From a virus: a stretch of 34,097 bases of DNA. The DNA lies in the IMG/VR virus record IMGVR_UViG_3300042887_002502, positions 1 through 34,097 of that record; one strand, given 5' to 3'. Both the position numbers and the translations under genes were made by a program. This document shows, piece by piece, positions 14,788-23,500 of the stretch (position 1 is its first letter; every line of letters begins with the position of its first letter). The notes below the pieces were generated by a model that saw only the letters and a list, made by a program, of their open reading frames with translations, was not told the origin of the DNA and did no database searches.

Positions 14788-15399
14788 CTATTTAGTTTCC
14801 TCCATTCTCAAACGAATTTTATTTCTGGCTCTCCTAATTCTAGTAGCAATAGATCTCTTTTTGATCCCGTATTTCTCTGCTATGTCTTTATATTTCATTC
14901 CGTTAATCTCACGATCGATCATAATGTCTCGATAAAGAGCAGGAAGGGACCTAATTTCTTCAATAGCAATCTCGTACATATCATCTATCGTGTTTCCCTC
15001 GTTAGCAAACTTCCAAAGGGGATCATCATCTATATTATATGATGGGTTCTTCTCCTCGTTCTGGGAGGAAGAATATTCTAGATCCTCTATTGAAAGATGA
15101 ACATACTTCTTTCTGGTCTTTAGTAAAAGTAGAGACTCGTTTCTGGCAATGTTGTAGCACCAGGTGGAAAAATTACCTCTCGATTTGTCGTACTGTTCAA
15201 TCTTCTGCCAGACTTTGGCCATTGCATTTAAGAATGCATCTTCCGCTAACTCTGCCTCTTTTAATATGGAGTAGCAGTGATTTAGCACTCCGGGTTTAAC
15301 TCTTTCGTAGAGTAGTTTAAAACTTCTTTCGTCTCTAAATTCGATAAAATTGTTTGCAAGTGTCTGGATGTTCTTTTCCTTTTTAATTTCTTTTTGCAT
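14788..15399 (-). CDS. ECF-type RNA polymerase sigma factor
   Basis: 203 aa with the two ECF domains. Region 2 covers about residues 22-95 (LLYERVKPGVLNHCYSIL, ELAEDAFLNAMAKVWQKI, RGNFSTWCYNIARNESLLLL); region 4 covers about 140-200 (IRSLPALYRDIMIDREI, MKYKDIAEKYGIKKRSIATRIRRARNKIRLRM), an HTH with the usual RRARNKLR-type end. The linker (about 97-137) is acidic. It should direct RNA polymerase to a specific promoter class. Because a separate gp55-like factor is present at 5765-6121, this phage seems to carry two sigma factors. No anti-sigma gene is seen, although the next gene is a small membrane protein, the usual form of an anti-sigma partner; it lacks a recognised anti-sigma domain. A GAGAA box precedes the ATG. 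Confidence 0.9.
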   Translation of the reverse strand: MQKEIKKEKNIQTLANNFIEFRDERSFKLLYERVKPGVLNHCYSILKEAELAEDAFLNAMAKVWQKIEQYDKSRGNFSTWCYNIARNESLLLLKTRKKYVHLSIEDLEYSSSQNEEKNPSYNIDDDPLWKFANEGNTIDDMYEIAIEEIRSLPALYRDIMIDREINGMKYKDIAEKYGIKKRSIATRIRRARNKIRLRMEETK

Positions 15400-15431
15400 G
15401 ATTTCTCTTTATATTTTTCTTTATTTTTGAT

Positions 15432-15986
15432 TTATAATTCTCCAATTCTAACAACTTCGATCCCGGCTTCATATAGGAAGTGCAGGGACTCCGTTTTTCT
15501 ATAAATTTCTTTAAATACAACTCTCTTGATCCCGGATTGAATAATAAGCTTTGAACATTCAAAGCAAGGGGATGCTGTGATATAGACTGTTGATCCGTCT
15601 GAACTGTTTGTGCTCTTGGCAAGTTTAGTGATTGCATTTGCTTCTGCATGAAGAACATACGGTAAAGTTGTATTGCTATCGTCTTCACACTGATTTGGGA
15701 ACCCCGAAGGACTCCCATTATATCCATCGGAAATGATGGACTTGTTCTTAACCATTAGACATCCAACCTGCATTCTCTTGCAGTGGGAATTGGTTCCCCA
15801 GATTTCTGCCATCTTAAGATAGACCAGGTCTGTCTTAAGGGTCTTCTCATCTAGATCGAGATCTTCTACTGAATTTCCGTATTTAAAGGTCCATTCTCCT
15901 GGGGAAGCTTTCCAAAAAGGGAGAGCTAGTTTATTTGGGTCTCCAAAAGTCAGCTGGAGGAATTCTTTTTTTTGGTAGTCTGTCAT
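15432..15986 (-). CDS. dCMP deaminase
   Basis: 184 aa. Zinc-dependent deaminase converting dCMP to dUMP, the precursor for dTMP. The zinc site is HAEAN (H113, catalytic E115) with PCFEC (C141, C144). The N-terminal half contains WGTNSHCKRMQVGCLMV and ISDGYNGSPSGFPNQC, the usual dCMP/ComEB-type lead-in with the MYNG-like GYNG loop. Length equals T4 Cd (193 aa). The start ATG has an A-rich leader without Shine-Dalgarno. It sits between the tape-measure-like gene and the ECF sigma gene, a nucleotide-metabolism gene inside a late block. Assignment is firm. Confidence 0.93.
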   Translation of the reverse strand: MTDYQKKEFLQLTFGDPNKLALPFWKASPGEWTFKYGNSVEDLDLDEKTLKTDLVYLKMAEIWGTNSHCKRMQVGCLMVKNKSIISDGYNGSPSGFPNQCEDDSNTTLPYVLHAEANAITKLAKSTNSSDGSTVYITASPCFECSKLIIQSGIKRVVFKEIYRKTESLHFLYEAGIEVVRIGEL

Positions 15987-16055
15987 TTAGTAGTTTTTTA
16001 GATCGCTTACATCAAATATACGGACCTAAATTCTATCAACCAGGAAAATATAAAA

Positions 16056-17417
16056 TTATTCCAACATGTTTGACGTCGGACGGAACGGCTTGTTGTTTTT
16101 GATGGCTAGCGGTCCGCTCAAGGTGGTGTTGATAGCAGCAAGAAGGCCTTTAATGTCCTGGATGTCCTGGGAAGAAATTGGAGCTTCCTTTCCCTTGTCA
16201 GAGGAACTACTTCCGGCTGAGACTGGTGCGGAAGATTTGTTCTCTTCTTTTTTAGACCCTGGAGATTGAACTGCAGCAGGAAGGGTTTCTTTCTTGCCTT
16301 CAGACTCTCTTTTAACTTCTGCCTGTGGTTTTGGTGCCTCTGGCTTAGCTTTAGATTGATCTTTAAGGATAGTAGTCTCATTCTTCATTCCCGATTCAGC
16401 GACAGATGCATCCTGCTTCTTTTTAGCCAGTGTAGAAATATAGTTGATGGTAGACCCGAGCCGGGTTTTTCCAAACTCTTCTTTTGCCGCATCTTTAAAG
16501 CTTTTCTTCGGAGAATTCTCCCCAATAGAAGCCGAAGATCCAACCTTTATTTTTTCTCCAAAATCCATTAAGGATTTCTGAAGATTAGATTTTTTATTCG
16601 AGGACTTATCCCTCTTTGATTTTTGAAGTTCTCCTCCGGTGTTCTCAATCCCTTTATCTTCTTTAGGTTTAACAGGGACAGAGAGCTTCTGAACGTCAGA
16701 AACAGATACAGTTTCTCGGTATCCCTCTATGAAAGACTTTACTTCTTCCCCTAAAAAATCAGGATCTTGAGCTATCTCATCAGCATAGTCTCTGGAAGTT
16801 TTGCTCTTGAAGCTGGCTATCTCGTCTGCTGGAACTTTTACCCCAAAAGAATTTGTTACAAACTCACCTAATTTAGGAGAGCCTGAAACAATCTCGGCAG
16901 ACCTTTTGCCCGACTGTGTTTTTTTAGATTTAGAATCTTCATCCTCCATTTTCATAAGTTGAGACATCTTATCCAGTGGATTTACACTATCCCCTTTTTG
17001 TAACTCAACTACTTCTGGTCCATTTTCTCCTACTAATGCTACTCCAGGGCGGCTAACTTTTCCACCGGATGCCATTTTAGGAATATTTGGGAACTTTCCA
17101 ACAACTGCACTTACTAAATCCCTCGTAATTTTCCCTTTTCCGGATTCCTCCCTCTTCCCAGCAATTTTACCAATGTCAGGAAGGCTATCCTTTATGGTTT
17201 TTCCCAGATTTTCAAGAAAATTCTTATTTTGATTAGCTTCTGCACTGGACTTGTCTGAGGTTTCTGATTTTTTCTTAGCAGAGATTTCTAAGTTCTTAGA
17301 TAAAGTCTTCTGAGACTCTGAATTTATTTTGTTGGAATCCCTAATTTCTTTTGCAAGAACATCTAGATTTCTAGTAAGATCAGACAGTTCTTGAATTAAT
17401 TTTTTGGGTGTTTCCAT
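16056..17417 (-). CDS. Tape-measure-like tail protein
   Basis: 453 aa from the ATG at 17417 (a TTG one codon earlier is also possible). The N-terminus is a coiled coil (KKLIQELSDLTRNLDVLAKEI, INSESQKTLSKNLE). At about residues 105-145 it carries MASGGKVSRPGVALVGENG followed by PEVVELQKG, the ASGG-x-V-x-RP-x-x-ALVGE-x-GPE(V/A)V element that is typical of tail tape-measure proteins. The rest is Lys/Ser-rich, low in hydrophobics and probably extended. At this length a tape measure would set a tail shorter than T4's (gp29 is 590 aa). It follows the gp26-like gene and its overlapping short frame, which is where a tape measure is expected. A late motif is 16 bases before the ATG. It could instead be another baseplate-hub component. 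Confidence 0.75.
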   Translation of the reverse strand: METPKKLIQELSDLTRNLDVLAKEIRDSNKINSESQKTLSKNLEISAKKKSETSDKSSAEANQNKNFLENLGKTIKDSLPDIGKIAGKREESGKGKITRDLVSAVVGKFPNIPKMASGGKVSRPGVALVGENGPEVVELQKGDSVNPLDKMSQLMKMEDEDSKSKKTQSGKRSAEIVSGSPKLGEFVTNSFGVKVPADEIASFKSKTSRDYADEIAQDPDFLGEEVKSFIEGYRETVSVSDVQKLSVPVKPKEDKGIENTGGELQKSKRDKSSNKKSNLQKSLMDFGEKIKVGSSASIGENSPKKSFKDAAKEEFGKTRLGSTINYISTLAKKKQDASVAESGMKNETTILKDQSKAKPEAPKPQAEVKRESEGKKETLPAAVQSPGSKKEENKSSAPVSAGSSSSDKGKEAPISSQDIQDIKGLLAAINTTLSGPLAIKNNKPFRPTSNMLE

Positions 17418-17432
17418 CAATTTATTTTTTCT

Positions 17433-17441
17433 TTATATATC
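17433..17441 (-). promoter_or_regulatory. Late-promoter-like motif GATATATAA
   Basis: GATATATAA ends 16 bases before the ATG of the tape-measure-like gene and begins 10 bases after the TAG stop of the short frame upstream (stop at 17452). If used like a T4 late promoter, the leader would be only about 10 bases. Confidence 0.55.
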
Positions 17442-17451
17442 AGGAAAAGAT

Positions 17452-17640
17452 CTATTTTGAAAAATTGAAGAGCTCTTTCTTTCCTGATTCTTCTAGAGCT
17501 TCCCTGTTTTCTCTCTCCACTGCTTGGTTGAGTTTCTCGATCCACATCTGATACTCATAGTAGGGAATGGACTCAATCCAGTTTGGATCCAGACCATGTT
17601 CCTTCCACATTCTGAACTTCAGATCAAAGAAGTTCTCCAA
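17452..17640 (-). CDS. Short frame overlapping the gp26-like gene; likely +1 frameshift extension
   Basis: 57 residues from the shift site, or 62 from TTG at 17640, or 52 from ATG at 17610. The sequence DLKFRMWKEHGLDPNWIESI followed by PYYEYQMWIEKLNQAVEREN is helical and aromatic-rich. It overlaps the end of the gp26-like gene by 17 bases in the +1 frame. None of the possible starts has a good Shine-Dalgarno, while the upstream gene ends in CTT TGA T, the layout of the bacterial RF2 (prfB) +1 shift site. A fusion of 377 + 57 = 434 residues would then be made. In siphophages and P2-like phages, paired tail-assembly chaperones before the tape measure are produced by frameshifting; the position here is the same. 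Ends with TAG. Confidence 0.7.
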   Translation of the reverse strand: MENFFDLKFRMWKEHGLDPNWIESIPYYEYQMWIEKLNQAVERENREALEESGKKELFNFSK

Positions 17641-18757
17641 AGATATCTGAAATAACGAAAAGAGATTTGAATCCTCCGGGAAAGGTTATAGGGGCGGTGA
17701 CCTCGGCACCGCAGGTGGGACACGTGACGTTAACGTCCAGTTGAGTCCCGATTTTTATAGTTTCACAAAGTTCAAAATAGAGGGAAAATTCCTCTTTGGA
17801 CCACTCGTTAGATTCAATCATCCTCTGATTAATCTTATTGGAATCCAATCCTCTCCACTCTTCAAAGATAAATGGAGCAATCTTAGCAAAGCTCTCTTCC
17901 ACTTCGATTCCCTTTCTTTCCGATTCAACTACGAAGGAAGAAACTGCTTCCATCACTCCAATAGAAGGAACAGACATTCGAATTTCCTTTCCGATTTTTC
18001 TAACAGGGAAAACAAAGTTTCTAGAGACGGGGGAATAATACTTCATCACTCTTGAATCAATTTCATAGTCGGAGAGAATTCCAGTTCTCAGTTCTATCCC
18101 ATTAGAGATTGGACAGGCTTCTTTCTTGCCACAGGTAGTCGTAGGGGTAATGATGATCCTATTCTCCCCTTGGATAAAGGTCAAATCTCGAATCGCCATA
18201 ATCAAGAAAAATCTATCTTCCTGCTTTAGATCCTTATAGGAAACAACACCTTCGCTGGGAAAGTGCATCGTGCTGCACTTACTGAGGATGAAGTTTAACC
18301 TCTCGTTTAGGTCGATTAAATCTTCCTCGTCTATACTCGAAAAGTGTCTAATTTCTTTTACCTCTGCAGCTCTGATTGCAATCTTAGTTCCCTCCGGGTA
18401 AAAAAGTCCCTTGGAAGGTAGAACTGATAGGGGAAGATTCTTCCAGCCAAATTCCAGTCCAGGAGAAAATTCAGGCTGAGGAACCCTTTGCGGTTCAATT
18501 CTTCCTAAATCAGGAGGTCTAGAATCTAAAGGTGCTGCTGATCTAGATCTAATTTCTTCTAGGGAAGGATTTAAAACATGAGGAGGCGTATATAGAGGAG
18601 TTTGTCTTGCCTCTAAATCCTCGCGAGTTGGGGTTTGGATAACGGATGATTCCGGAATGAAGGGATCGTCGTACTGAACTCCTCCTTCCATTTCTTTTCT
18701 TGCTAGGATTTCCTCAGGGGATAATCCTGCTAAAATTCCTTGATTGTCTAGTCCCAT
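17624..18757 (-). CDS. Baseplate/tail-assembly protein (T4 gp26-like)
   Basis: 377 aa. Residues 1-95 are proline-rich and probably disordered; from about 105 the T4 baseplate-type domain begins (NLPLSVLPSKGLFYPEGTKI, IAIRAAEVKEIRHFSSID, LNFILSKCSTM, DRFFLIMAIRDLTF), the pattern of gp26 family proteins. Four cysteines, C209, C215, C346 and C349 (TTCGKKEAC and VTCPTC), could form a split zinc ribbon. T4 gp26 is only about 208 aa, so there is a long extra N-terminus. The stop TGA is part of a CTT TGA T site that may allow +1 reading into the next frame. A late motif GGTATATAA is 20 bases before the ATG, and a strong terminator separates the gene from its upstream neighbour. gp26 assignment is from pattern and context. 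Confidence 0.78.
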   Translation of the reverse strand: MGLDNQGILAGLSPEEILARKEMEGGVQYDDPFIPESSVIQTPTREDLEARQTPLYTPPHVLNPSLEEIRSRSAAPLDSRPPDLGRIEPQRVPQPEFSPGLEFGWKNLPLSVLPSKGLFYPEGTKIAIRAAEVKEIRHFSSIDEEDLIDLNERLNFILSKCSTMHFPSEGVVSYKDLKQEDRFFLIMAIRDLTFIQGENRIIITPTTTCGKKEACPISNGIELRTGILSDYEIDSRVMKYYSPVSRNFVFPVRKIGKEIRMSVPSIGVMEAVSSFVVESERKGIEVEESFAKIAPFIFEEWRGLDSNKINQRMIESNEWSKEEFSLYFELCETIKIGTQLDVNVTCPTCGAEVTAPITFPGGFKSLFVISDIFGELL

Positions 18758-18776
18758 ATTAATTTAAATTGTTATT

Positions 18777-18785
18777 TTATATACC
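18777..18785 (-). promoter_or_regulatory. Late-promoter-like motif GGTATATAA
   Basis: GGTATATAA on the minus strand, 20 bases before the ATG at 18757, directly after the terminator hairpin. One base differs from the commonest form GATATATAA. Confidence 0.5.
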
Positions 18786-18794
18786 CAACACAAC

Positions 18795-18830
18795 AAAAAG
18801 ACTGATATTCTTATTTTAGAATATCAGTCT
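18795..18830 (-). terminator. Intrinsic terminator after the 159-aa gene
   Basis: On the minus strand AGACTGATATTC, an 8-base loop, GAATATCAGTCT and then TTTTT. The stem is 12 bp without mismatch (18799/18800 to 18830). It lies about 25 bases after the stop at 18856 and is followed by a late-promoter motif. Confidence 0.88.
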
Positions 18831-18855
18831 CGTAGAAGTTTCTCTTTTTGGTAAA

Positions 18856-19335
18856 TTAACCAGGAATTTTATCTATAGCTACTTTAGCTTGTTTTACCAA
18901 AGGTTTTTCTAAAGCGGTCTTCTCGGTGTACTCTCCAATTTTATGGTCATCAGAATTCCAGTCATTAACGATGGGCTTAACTGCTCTTAGAAGTGCCTCG
19001 GAAATTTTATCCATCTTAAAATTTTCATCCTTTTTACCGCTATAAACAGTTACGTAGAATTTATCATCATCGGACGGATTACCGAATAGGTACCTCGGGA
19101 AAATACTCTTTCCAGCTAGCAAAAGGGCCTGAGCAATTTTAAATCTAGTTTGATAATCAGTTTTTCCGTAGACTTTTTGGATGTTAGAAAAGCTGAGACC
19201 CGTAGGTTCAGCATCTTTATTCTCCTTATGTCTCTTCATTATCTCGTCAATAGCGGTCTGGGCTTTCTTAGGGTCCCAAGGTGCTGCTTCGTTGATGCTC
19301 TGAACAAAAGAGTTAAAATCTGATAAATTTTTCAT
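18856..19335 (-). CDS. Unknown protein with capsid-targeting-like N-terminus
   Basis: 159 aa. The N-terminus MKNLSDFNSFVQSINEAAP has the form of a T4 internal-protein targeting peptide, with I14-N15-E16 followed by A17 as a gp21-type cleavage site. The mature part is helical and basic (AIDEIMKRHKENKD, QTRFKIAQALLLAGKSIFPR, TALEKPLVKQAKVAIDKIPG) with one beta hairpin (KFYVTVYSGKK). No family is recognised. It has an AT-only leader with no Shine-Dalgarno, follows the second tail-tube gene by 20 bases, and is closed by a strong terminator. If packaged, it would be ejected with DNA and act early in the host; that is inference from the N-terminus alone. Confidence 0.75.
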   Translation of the reverse strand: MKNLSDFNSFVQSINEAAPWDPKKAQTAIDEIMKRHKENKDAEPTGLSFSNIQKVYGKTDYQTRFKIAQALLLAGKSIFPRYLFGNPSDDDKFYVTVYSGKKDENFKMDKISEALLRAVKPIVNDWNSDDHKIGEYTEKTALEKPLVKQAKVAIDKIPG

Positions 19336-19355
19336 TTTATTTTTAATTTTTAAGT

Positions 19356-19934
19356 TTATAGGAACTGATCCTGCCAGTAGTCTGCCTTCCAGCTAGTTTC
19401 TAGGGTGTAGAGGTTTTCCCCTGCATTATAATCTAGATTCATTGGGTTGATGTTTGCTGTCAAGAAGCAGTTGTTTAGACTAATTCTTCTGAAGACATCT
19501 CCTTGCTTATTAAAGATGGAAACCACGATAGATCCAACGTAGTCTTTCTTTATGCCCATTGCACCTGTCAATGGATTGTAGATCAGATCTGCCCATTGTC
19601 TCATGATTTTATAGACGATCATCGAGTTCTGTTCGTTTAAGTTTACTTCAAATTGTATGTTGAATGCAACTGAAGTATCTGCCGGAGCACCTCCCGCATA
19701 TCTTCTCTCTGCAAACTTATAGAACTGGCTAGAAACTCCGCCCGGCTGAATGTCAACTGCAAGTCCAGAGATTGATTTCACCTGTTGGGTTAAAATTCCC
19801 TCCCCTCTGAATCTGGTGTTAGCTAAAGTAACACTTGCTGGTGGGGTAACTAAAACCTCAAACTGGTTGAGATAAACTGGTTCGTATAGTTTTACGCCTG
19901 CCGTTGAGTTTGTAAAATGTGGTAATCCTGCCAT
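19356..19934 (-). CDS. Tail tube protein, second copy (T4 gp19-like)
   Basis: 192 aa, forming the inner tube through which DNA passes inside the contractile sheath. The sequence repeats the layout of the copy upstream: MAGLPHFTNS, YEPVYLNQFEVLVTPP, the ring-forming region, QWADLIYNPLTGAMGIKKDYVGSIVVSIFNKQGDVFRRI, then a W-rich end (TSWKADYWQDQFL). T4 gp19 is 163 aa. The extra ~10 residues over the first copy lie at about 35-65 (SVTLANTRFRGEGIL). It begins 14 bases after the stop of the first copy, with AAAGAGAA before ATGGCAGG. Both copies look functional. One may be the tube and the other a tube-end or completion protein. Confidence 0.92.
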   Translation of the reverse strand: MAGLPHFTNSTAGVKLYEPVYLNQFEVLVTPPASVTLANTRFRGEGILTQQVKSISGLAVDIQPGGVSSQFYKFAERRYAGGAPADTSVAFNIQFEVNLNEQNSMIVYKIMRQWADLIYNPLTGAMGIKKDYVGSIVVSIFNKQGDVFRRISLNNCFLTANINPMNLDYNAGENLYTLETSWKADYWQDQFL

Positions 19935-19948
19935 TTCTCTTTGTTATT

Positions 19949-20500
19949 TTATAGGAATTGATCGTCCCAGTAGTCTACTGCCCAGGTCATAGTAACGTTA
20001 TAAATATCAGTAGCCTGATAATCTAGCTCCATTACTGTTAGTGGAGAAGTAGGGAAACAGTCTTTACAGGTAATCCTTCTGAACACGTCCCCTTGTTTAT
20101 TGAAGACCGAAATAACGATGGATCCAATATAGTCCCTCTTTACTCCCATTGCACCAGTTAGAGGATTGTAAATCAAATCCGTCCACTGTCTTAGTGTTTT
20201 AAACACATACATCGAGTTAGCATCATTTAAGTTGACGGTAAAACTAAGAGACAAATCAAATACTGTCCGATCCGGCTTTGCACCAGCATAGTTTCTAACT
20301 GCAAACTTATATCTCTGCTCGATTGGTGCAGGGGTCTTATCAACTTCTAAACCGCTGAGGTTCGTTACCTGCTGAACAAGAATTTGGCCGCCCAAAACCG
20401 GTCCTGGAGGGGTAACTAGAACCTCGAACTGGTTGAGGTAAACAGGTTCGTAATTGTTTATCCCAAACAGTGAATTTTGATAATGTGGTAATCCAGCCAT
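19949..20500 (-). CDS. Tail tube protein, first copy (T4 gp19-like)
   Basis: 183 aa. Tube monomer with MAGLPHYQNS, NNYEPVYLNQFEVLVTPPGP, NANSMYVFK-type helix (NDANSMYVFKTLRQWTDL) and the conserved IYNPLTGAMGVKRDYIGSIV, followed by FNKQGDVFRRITCKDCFP and an aromatic C-terminus (YWDDQFL). It directly follows the sheath gene as gp19 follows gp18 in T4. The leader includes GATAAATAT, a closer match to T4 TATAAATA than the other motifs here, 23 bases before the ATG. Sequence identity with the second copy is high in the N-terminal 30 residues and in the loop from IYNP to FRRI, and lower elsewhere. Confidence 0.93.
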   Translation of the reverse strand: MAGLPHYQNSLFGINNYEPVYLNQFEVLVTPPGPVLGGQILVQQVTNLSGLEVDKTPAPIEQRYKFAVRNYAGAKPDRTVFDLSLSFTVNLNDANSMYVFKTLRQWTDLIYNPLTGAMGVKRDYIGSIVISVFNKQGDVFRRITCKDCFPTSPLTVMELDYQATDIYNVTMTWAVDYWDDQFL

Positions 20501-20522
20501 TTAGTTCGTTTTCTTATTTTCT

Positions 20523-20531
20523 ATATTTATC
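20523..20531 (-). promoter_or_regulatory. Late-promoter-like motif GATAAATAT
   Basis: GATAAATAT on the minus strand, 23 bases before the tail-tube ATG at 20500, contains ATAAATA, seven of eight bases of the T4 late element. It would allow tube transcripts independent of the long sheath message. Confidence 0.5.
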
Positions 20532-20560
20532 CGATTCTTCCCGATGCTAAAAATTATCGA

Positions 20561-23500
20561 TTACGCAAACTGGATAAATCCTCCTGCTGCGATACCTCCG
20601 GTTCTAGTAACAGTAATTCTGTTGATGAACTTCTGGATTCCTCTAGCAGGTTCAAGAATTACGTCGATGATACCGATGTTTTGATCGATTACTGAAGGAG
20701 GGTTGTTTGAAGCATCCATGATTACTTGGTAAGCATAAATTCCTCCACCAGATCTAACCCCGTCAAGGTAGTTGTCCACCAGAGTCTTAATTTCAAGTCT
20801 GATAGAATCCTCGTTGAAGTCGAACAAGTAGTTAGAAAGAATCTGTTCTACATCGTTCTCTACGCTGATCAGTAGGTCTCTCACGTGAACTAGACTGAAT
20901 GCAGAATTAACTGTCTGGTAAGCAGTCTGGTTACCGAAGATAACAACTCCAAGTCCTCTCTTTTTGATGATTGGGTTGATACCGAAAGGCTCTAACCATC
21001 CTCTGTCTTCTAGTGTAAAGTCGTATTCAACTCCAACTAGGTTGGTTCCTGCGATTGTTCCTCTCTTCTGACCTGCCACGATAGCGTAAGGTTCTCCGTT
21101 TGCAAACTTAGCAACGAAGTTGTTAGATACAAATGCTGCTGGCGGAACGTTTACGTTTCTGTTGTTCTCCCTTAGTGTAATATAAGGGGAGTAGTATGCT
21201 GCGTAAGAAGCACCTAGAGCCTGAGGGGGAAGTGAGAAAGTATACGTTGGGTTTAGAGAAAGATTACCTCCGTCTGCAATATACTGGGTTTGTAGAGATG
21301 GATACGGATCAACTGCAGTAGGTGCTGCGGTAAATCTGGGATCTACAGAAGCCTGGAATTGAGCCATCGAAGGAGCATTGATTAGGGCAAGAGCTTGTCC
21401 TCTCATCATAGCCAATTTACTCAACTGGTATTTAGAGTTAGGAAGAATTACTCCGCTGAATGTATCAACGATGTATCTGAACGAGATAACGTCCTTAGTT
21501 GCAAGAGTTGCTGCAATGTTCGTGTTGTACATCACATCTAGAATTGCCTCTACTCTAGCATCAGTTCCATTTGGTCTGTGGAAGTCGTTGAGCTGGAATC
21601 CGTCCAGGTAAGTAAAGTCGAACGATGTAGTAAACTGAGGGATAGATTGGAACTTTTGAACTTGAAGTCCGGTATTTCCCCCCGAGTAGAAGTAGATAGG
21701 TCTTGCAGTTGTTACTGTTACAATGTTACCCAAAGATGTGGTAGCCACCGAAGTAACCTTAGTCAGCCTCTGCTGTCTGTTGGTGTTCTCGATTTGGCAT
21801 AGATCTTGGTCGGTAGAAACTAGAAGATCCCCTACAGAAACAGTAAATAACGAGCTGTCCATCTTAAATGATGTAACGCTAGTCTTTCCTGCGATTCCCC
21901 CGTTAACGTCGATGTATTCATTAATACTTCCGATCGAAGAAATGATATTTAGCTTATTTGTTGCAGGGAAACCAGCGGTTGCACCTGTGTTGATAGAAGG
22001 GAAAGAAGCACCAAAATTAGTGATAGCTTCTAAAGTATTACCAGATCTAGAAATGTTAGTGTATCCAAATGCATAGTAGATTGAATATTGGTCCCTATCA
22101 ACGTCTTGGTTATACGAAAGGTATTGAAGATTAGTTCCTAAGTCATTCTGATAAATCGTATCTCCGTCCTGCAGTTCCGCATAAAGAACATTCTGATAGA
22201 AAGGGGTTGTAAGTTGTCCAACTAGTGCATTAGCATATCCTGTCGGTGCAGAAGATGAGGTTGCCCCAGTTCCTCCTGGTCCTAGTGTGAATTGAATTCC
22301 TAGAGAATCGGAAGCACCGAACTGGTAAGTTGCAGTTGCTCCAATGTCACCGGTAATACCGTAAGGTGCATAAACTGTAGTTCCGTAATCTGAAGCGTAA
22401 GGGGTTACTACAACTCCGAGATTTCTATATTGGGTAGTGTCCAGAGGGTGAGTAAATGCAATCTGAAGATTTCCATTAACCTCATTAACATTGGCAACTT
22501 TAAGTTTTACTAGATCACCTTGGGAGAATTGATTTATAACGGAACCTGTTAGTCCTCCAGGGAGAGTCGTGATTTGCCCAACCACATAAGGATTGTAGGT
22601 AGACGTAGGGGTTAGGAAGTCCTTAAGGTCTAAAAGATCTGCTGCAGACATTCCAGAGAATGGTCCAGATGCTCCGGTAACCCCAATCAAGAAGTGAAGT
22701 CCTGCAACGTATAGGTTGGGATTATAAGGTTGGAATCCATACTCAGAAATACCAGCAGTTCCACCAAAAGTAGCGGATGGCTTGAAGCCAGGAAGACAGT
22801 ATAGACTACCGACCGGTCCAGTTTCTCCTGTCGAATCGGTTAGAATTGAATAGTTCTGGGTGTAAAGATAATCCTGTAGTAAGTTCTGGTCATAAGACAA
22901 GAAATTAAGCTTAGCATCTTGAATATCTCTATCTCCTGAAAGCTCGTCAATCAAGTGGTTTCCAACTAAATCCACTTTATATGGGTTAGTACAGAGATTT
23001 TCTAGGGCTTGCTCATCAACTGCACAGAATAGGCCGTTACCTGGTGTGTTGTTGTTGATCAGGGTCTGAATGTATTCGTTATTACCATTCAGGTTGACAA
23101 AGTCAATAATTAAACATCCGGTTGTAATGGAAATGATCTGAACGTCCTGTTGATTCAAGAAGTTAGTCATCTGACTCTTGATGAATCCATTAGGCGTAAA
23201 GAAGCTGCTCCACTGAGGATCTTGGGAAAGAGCAACATAGTCGGTCCAGTCCCCTGCAACTGCAATTACATCAATAAACCAATCTGAAATATAGTCATAA
23301 GGGTTAACATAGGACGGAACGTTTCCTGCTCCATACCAGTCGATTGCAAAAATATCATATCCCTGTAGGGGAGGATTAGCATCTGTTGATTTTCTAACTA
23401 TAACAGACATAGCAGTAGAACCAAGGTTTACCAGGTTGAAGATTCTTCCCTGATCCACGATAGATCTAGTTGCCAAGAAATACTGTGTATCTGCATACCA

